The notes under the pieces were generated by a model. That model saw nothing but the letters and a program-made list of their open reading frames with translations. It was not told the DNA's origin and did no database searches. The position numbers and the translations under genes are program-made. Shown here one piece after another: positions 61,054-64,000 of a stretch of 64,000 bases of DNA. The stretch is from Rhodococcus sp. W8901 (GTDB lineage Bacteria; Actinomycetota; Actinomycetes; Mycobacteriales; Mycobacteriaceae): contig NZ_CP054690.1 in the NCBI RefSeq assembly GCF_013348805.1, positions 5,146,001-5,210,000 on the forward strand. The letters run 5' to 3'. Numbering within the stretch: position 1 is the first letter of the stretch; each line of letters starts with the position of its first letter.

Positions 61054-62316
61054 TCACGAACGCATGATCGCCTGTGCCTCGGCGCCCAGCTTGGCCAGTC
61101 GCAGATCTCCGAGCGCGGAGACCGCGTTGCCGAGTCTGTTGGTCACGAACGCCAAGGCCAGACCGGTCTCGGGGTCCGCGTACGCGCCCGATCCGCCCAC
61201 CCCGTAGTGACCGAGGCCGCGGGTGGGCTGCGTGCGACTGGCCAGGATCGGAGGGTGGTAGCCCAGGCGCCAGCCGAGCTTGACGCCGAGCACGTAGTCG
61301 CGGTCCCGGGTCTGCACGGCCCCCATCTGTTCGAGGGTCTCGGGCTTCAGGAACCGGGCGCCGTCGATGACGCCTCCGTTCGCGATGGCCGCGTACATCC
61401 GGGCGAGGGATCGGGCGCTGAACACGCCGTTCCATCCGGGCATGACGGCGTCGTGCACCGCGGGGTTCCGCACGAGCTCGTCGAAGCCGTCCGGCATCGC
61501 GGCCTCGGCGAGTCCCCGCAGGGGACCCACCCGGGACAGGACCGACGCCGTGAGCTGCCAGTCCAGTCCGCCGGGGTTGATGTGCGGGAACAGCTTCGCG
61601 ATCCGCGGCCTCTGGGCCTGCGGGACCTGGTACCAGAACTCGTCGATCCCGAGGGGTTCGGCGATCTCCTCGCGGACGATGTCGACGAACGGTTTGCCGG
61701 TGGCGCGCGAGACCGTCTCCGCGACCAGCCATCCGAACGTCACGGCGTGGTAGCCGGGCCCGCGCAGACGACGCGGATCCGGTGCCGCCGCGGCGAGTGC
61801 CTCGACGACGGTGTCGTAGTCGAGCAGACCGAGGCGGCCGGGCACCAGTCCACGGACCTTGTGCAGACCGGTGCGGTGGGTCAGCACGTCGCGGATGGTG
61901 ATCGCTTCCTTACCCGCCGCCGCGAACTCCGGCCAGTACGTGGCGACGGGGGCGTCGTAGTCGACGATGCCCCGCTCGGCCAACCGGTGCGTGACCGTGC
62001 TCGCGACACCCTTGCCGGTGGAGAAGGACAGCGAGACGGTGTCCCGGTTCCAGCGACGATCCCGGTCCGCGTAGCCGGCCCAGATGTCGAGGACCTTCTC
62101 GCCGTGCACGTAGGCGACCAGCGCACCGCCACCGTTGTGGGGCTGGCGGTACATCGAGAAGAAGCGGTCGGCGAGCGGCAGGAACCGCGGGTCCACCACC
62201 ATCTCGGTGCGTGCGTGCGCGGTTGCCGGCGTGCCTGCCGCCGGCGCCACCGGGACGCGTTCGGGGGCTCCCGCCGCCGCGCGCGATCCGCTTCCACGCT
62301 CCATCTGGATCGTCAT
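61054..62316 (-). CDS. Beta-lactamase-fold serine hydrolase (EstB-like)
   Basis: A 420-residue class C beta-lactamase-fold protein with the SxxK motif FSTGKGV, YHAVTFG as second motif and [11 protein letters not shown] as third. Lacks a signal peptide, so it is an intracellular esterase rather than a penicillin-binding protein. ATG 62316 with GGAGGTCGCG upstream. Confidence 0.9.
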   Translation of the reverse strand: MTIQMERGSGSRAAAGAPERVPVAPAAGTPATAHARTEMVVDPRFLPLADRFFSMYRQPHNGGGALVAYVHGEKVLDIWAGYADRDRRWNRDTVSLSFSTGKGVASTVTHRLAERGIVDYDAPVATYWPEFAAAGKEAITIRDVLTHRTGLHKVRGLVPGRLGLLDYDTVVEALAAAAPDPRRLRGPGYHAVTFGWLVAETVSRATGKPFVDIVREEIAEPLGIDEFWYQVPQAQRPRIAKLFPHINPGGLDWQLTASVLSRVGPLRGLAEAAMPDGFDELVRNPAVHDAVMPGWNGVFSARSLARMYAAIANGGVIDGARFLKPETLEQMGAVQTRDRDYVLGVKLGWRLGYHPPILASRTQPTRGLGHYGVGGSGAYADPETGLALAFVTNRLGNAVSALGDLRLAKLGAEAQAIMRS

Positions 62317-62482
62317 CGCGACCTCCGATCCCACTCCTCACACCATTGTGATTGGCGCAGCCTACGGGCGGAAGAGGCCGCCGCGCGGAGAAACAGACAT
62401 TCGAGATAAGCGGGGCTCGAAAACGTCCTGGTCAAACGCTCGAATTGGTCCATATCTGCTGTCCTCACCTTGCGCCCGGGTC

Positions 62483-63976
62483 TCAATGGTTGATCACACG
62501 GAACTGCAGGAACTCGTCGACGGCGCGGCCACCGATCATTCCGAATCCGCTCGCTGCCACCATTTCGAACGGCGATGTCGCGTCGGTGACCTCGTGTCGA
62601 TTCACCGACACGGATTGGGCATCGACACGTTCGGCGACCTTGGCCGCTCGGTCGATGTCGGTCCCCCATACCGATGCGCTGAGAGCGTGTGGTGGTTCGC
62701 CGATCCACCCGAGGACCCGGTCGAGGTCGTCGAAGCCGACGACGGTGAACACCGGCCCCGCGGCCGCCGTCTCGACCGCGGCACCCGGGACACCCGCATC
62801 GCCGATCTCACGCAGCAGCGTCGGTTCGAGGAAGTGCCCGGGGAGGTCGGTGCCCCGCCCGCCGCCGTGGACGAGAGTCGACCCCGCGGCCACGGACCGG
62901 GCGAGGAAGTCCTCGACCACCCTCAACTGACGCGCACTGTGGAGCGGACCGATCGACGTCTCCGGGCTCGACCCGTCGCCGACGGTCAGCATGCGCATGT
63001 TTTCCGAGAGCGCCTCGCAGAACGCATCCACCATCTCTGTCGGCACGTACGCGCGCCCGGGGCCACCGAGAGTCTGCCCCGCATTGAGGAATGCGCTGCC
63101 CGCCAATGCGGTTGCTGTCGCGTCGACGTGCGCATCCGGGAGAACCACCGCCGCACCGCCGCCCCCGGTCGTCGTCGCGACGGGCGTCAGGAACCGAGCG
63201 GCCTTGCTGATGATCTTCCGGGCACCTCCTCGGGAGCCCACATAGGAGACTCGGCCGATCCCGGGATGGCCCACCAGGGAGCTTCCGGTGTCGTCGTAGC
63301 CGACGGATGTGCCGAGGACCCCGTCCGGCAGCACGGCCTCGAGGACATCGACCACTCGCGTGACCGACAGCGCCACGGTGGGCGGCGTCTCGACGATGAC
63401 CGTGTTGCCGGCAACCAGGGCGGGGGCGATCTTCGCGACCATGCGGAGGATCGGCAGGTCCCACGGGATCAGTACCGCGACGACTCCGACCGGCCTGTAT
63501 TCGATGACCGCCGTGCGGTTTCGGCCGGCGCACACGGGAGCGTCGTCATCCCAATCGATCCGGGCGGTGTCGGCAAGGAACTTCGCGGCCGCGCGGATCT
63601 CACCGGCGGACTCGTCGAGGGGCTTGCCGTGTTCCATCGTGAGCAAGGGCGCGACGGCGTCCGCGACACCGAAGAGTTCGCGCGAGCAGATCGCGAGGAG
63701 CTTCTGTCGCGCGTCGCGATCACCACGCCATGTCGCGAATGCGCGCTGTGCCCGCGAGACCAGGCCGTCGATCTGTCGGGCCGTGGCGACCTGGACACTA
63801 CCGATCGATTCCAGGGTGGCCGGGTTGACGCAGACCCGAGCCTGCGGCCCGGGGCACACCCGGGCTTGCGTGAGAATCGTCGAGACGCGGCCCGTCTCGC
63901 GCTGGTACGCCACCCGACCGAACCTGTCGCCGTCCTCGCGCGGTGCGGGGAATCTGGTCGTGTCTCGATTGTTCAT
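62483..63976 (-). CDS. Aldehyde-dehydrogenase-fold protein lacking catalytic residues
   Basis: A 497-residue intact reading frame of the ALDH fold. Key residues are replaced: the catalytic Asn of IPWNFP is Asp173 (LIPWDLP), the NAD-binding Lys of VxKP is Glu196 (VIVETPP), the general-base Glu of ELGG is Thr269 (TTTGGGG), and the nucleophile Cys two positions after Gln in NxGQxC is Leu303 (NAGQTLGG). The rest of the fold is well kept. It is probably a pseudoenzyme or has a new function. ATG 63976 with AAGGAG 7 bp upstream. Confidence 0.88.
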   Translation of the reverse strand: MNNRDTTRFPAPREDGDRFGRVAYQRETGRVSTILTQARVCPGPQARVCVNPATLESIGSVQVATARQIDGLVSRAQRAFATWRGDRDARQKLLAICSRELFGVADAVAPLLTMEHGKPLDESAGEIRAAAKFLADTARIDWDDDAPVCAGRNRTAVIEYRPVGVVAVLIPWDLPILRMVAKIAPALVAGNTVIVETPPTVALSVTRVVDVLEAVLPDGVLGTSVGYDDTGSSLVGHPGIGRVSYVGSRGGARKIISKAARFLTPVATTTGGGGAAVVLPDAHVDATATALAGSAFLNAGQTLGGPGRAYVPTEMVDAFCEALSENMRMLTVGDGSSPETSIGPLHSARQLRVVEDFLARSVAAGSTLVHGGGRGTDLPGHFLEPTLLREIGDAGVPGAAVETAAAGPVFTVVGFDDLDRVLGWIGEPPHALSASVWGTDIDRAAKVAERVDAQSVSVNRHEVTDATSPFEMVAASGFGMIGGRAVDEFLQFRVINH

Positions 63977-64000
63977 CGTGCACTCCTTGTGCATTCACCC

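Overview
The window looks like chromosome (or a large replicon) of a high-GC mycolic-acid actinomycete, most likely Rhodococcus or a close relative. Reasons: GTGA/ATGA-coupled operons, a DUF5313 protein, a UsfY-like membrane protein, an FprB-type ferredoxin reductase, a ugpAEBC operon, and a sigG / monoacylglycerol lipase / pirin / zmp1 neighbourhood like that of mycobacteria. No rRNA, tRNA or CRISPR array was seen.

Region 1 (1-8.6 kb) is a catabolic block that is partly decayed. A fused XRE-TetR regulator runs off the left edge. Next come a promoter-glyoxalase-SnoaL unit in tandem duplicate (first glyoxalase reduced to its tail) and a coupled leftward operon of an ABC importer fossil, FMN reductase, alpha/beta hydrolase, acyl-CoA ligase and IclR regulator. 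Several genes here survive only as ends joined by large internal deletions (an SDR, the ABC ATPase, the binding protein and permease).

Region 2 (8.6-22.2 kb) holds a complete Dpp/Opp-type ABC importer and a leftward, tightly coupled ring-hydroxylating dioxygenase operon: alpha, beta, 103-aa unknown, cis-dihydrodiol dehydrogenase, 3Fe-4S ferredoxin, ferredoxin reductase, class II aldolase-type decarboxylase. The order matches actinobacterial phthalate-type pathways. A perfect 17-bp palindrome lies just upstream of the alpha-subunit gene.

Region 3 (22.7-29.4 kb) carries an IS5 remnant, acyl-CoA dehydrogenase / MarR, DUF5313, a PucR/CdaR-type regulator, a double-MerR regulator with an apparent CTG start, and a frameshifted erythromycin-esterase-like gene.

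Region 4 (29.7-34.45 kb) is the most unusual part. Two divergent arrays of tiny genes (27-46 codons), most with their own ribosome binding site, encode Trp-rich peptides that end in a Cys-x-Leu-Gly-Gly-x-Cys type tail, single-helix peptides with a Phe-Trp-Gly start, and a third short type. The leftward array also contains a 148-aa exported protein whose start overlaps one tiny gene (ATGA). The arrays share gene order (1-2-...-2-3-1-1) and diverge from a centre now holding an IS256 remnant and an IS3-family element. I do not know this system.

Region 5 (34.5-64 kb) is mostly core-like: HNH remnant, ECF42 sigma factor with its DGPF/YCII partner, epoxide hydrolase, monoacylglycerol lipase, FHA protein, SigD-like and SigG sigma factors, a LuxR-type ATPase regulator with paired palindromes, two pirins, hotdog thioesterase, a Tat-exported intradiol-dioxygenase-like lipoprotein, Zmp1 peptidase, YnfA, ugpAEBC, L,D-transpeptidase, FprB (with a KstR-like site), dodecin, a serine hydrolase, and an aldehyde-dehydrogenase-fold protein that has lost its catalytic residues.
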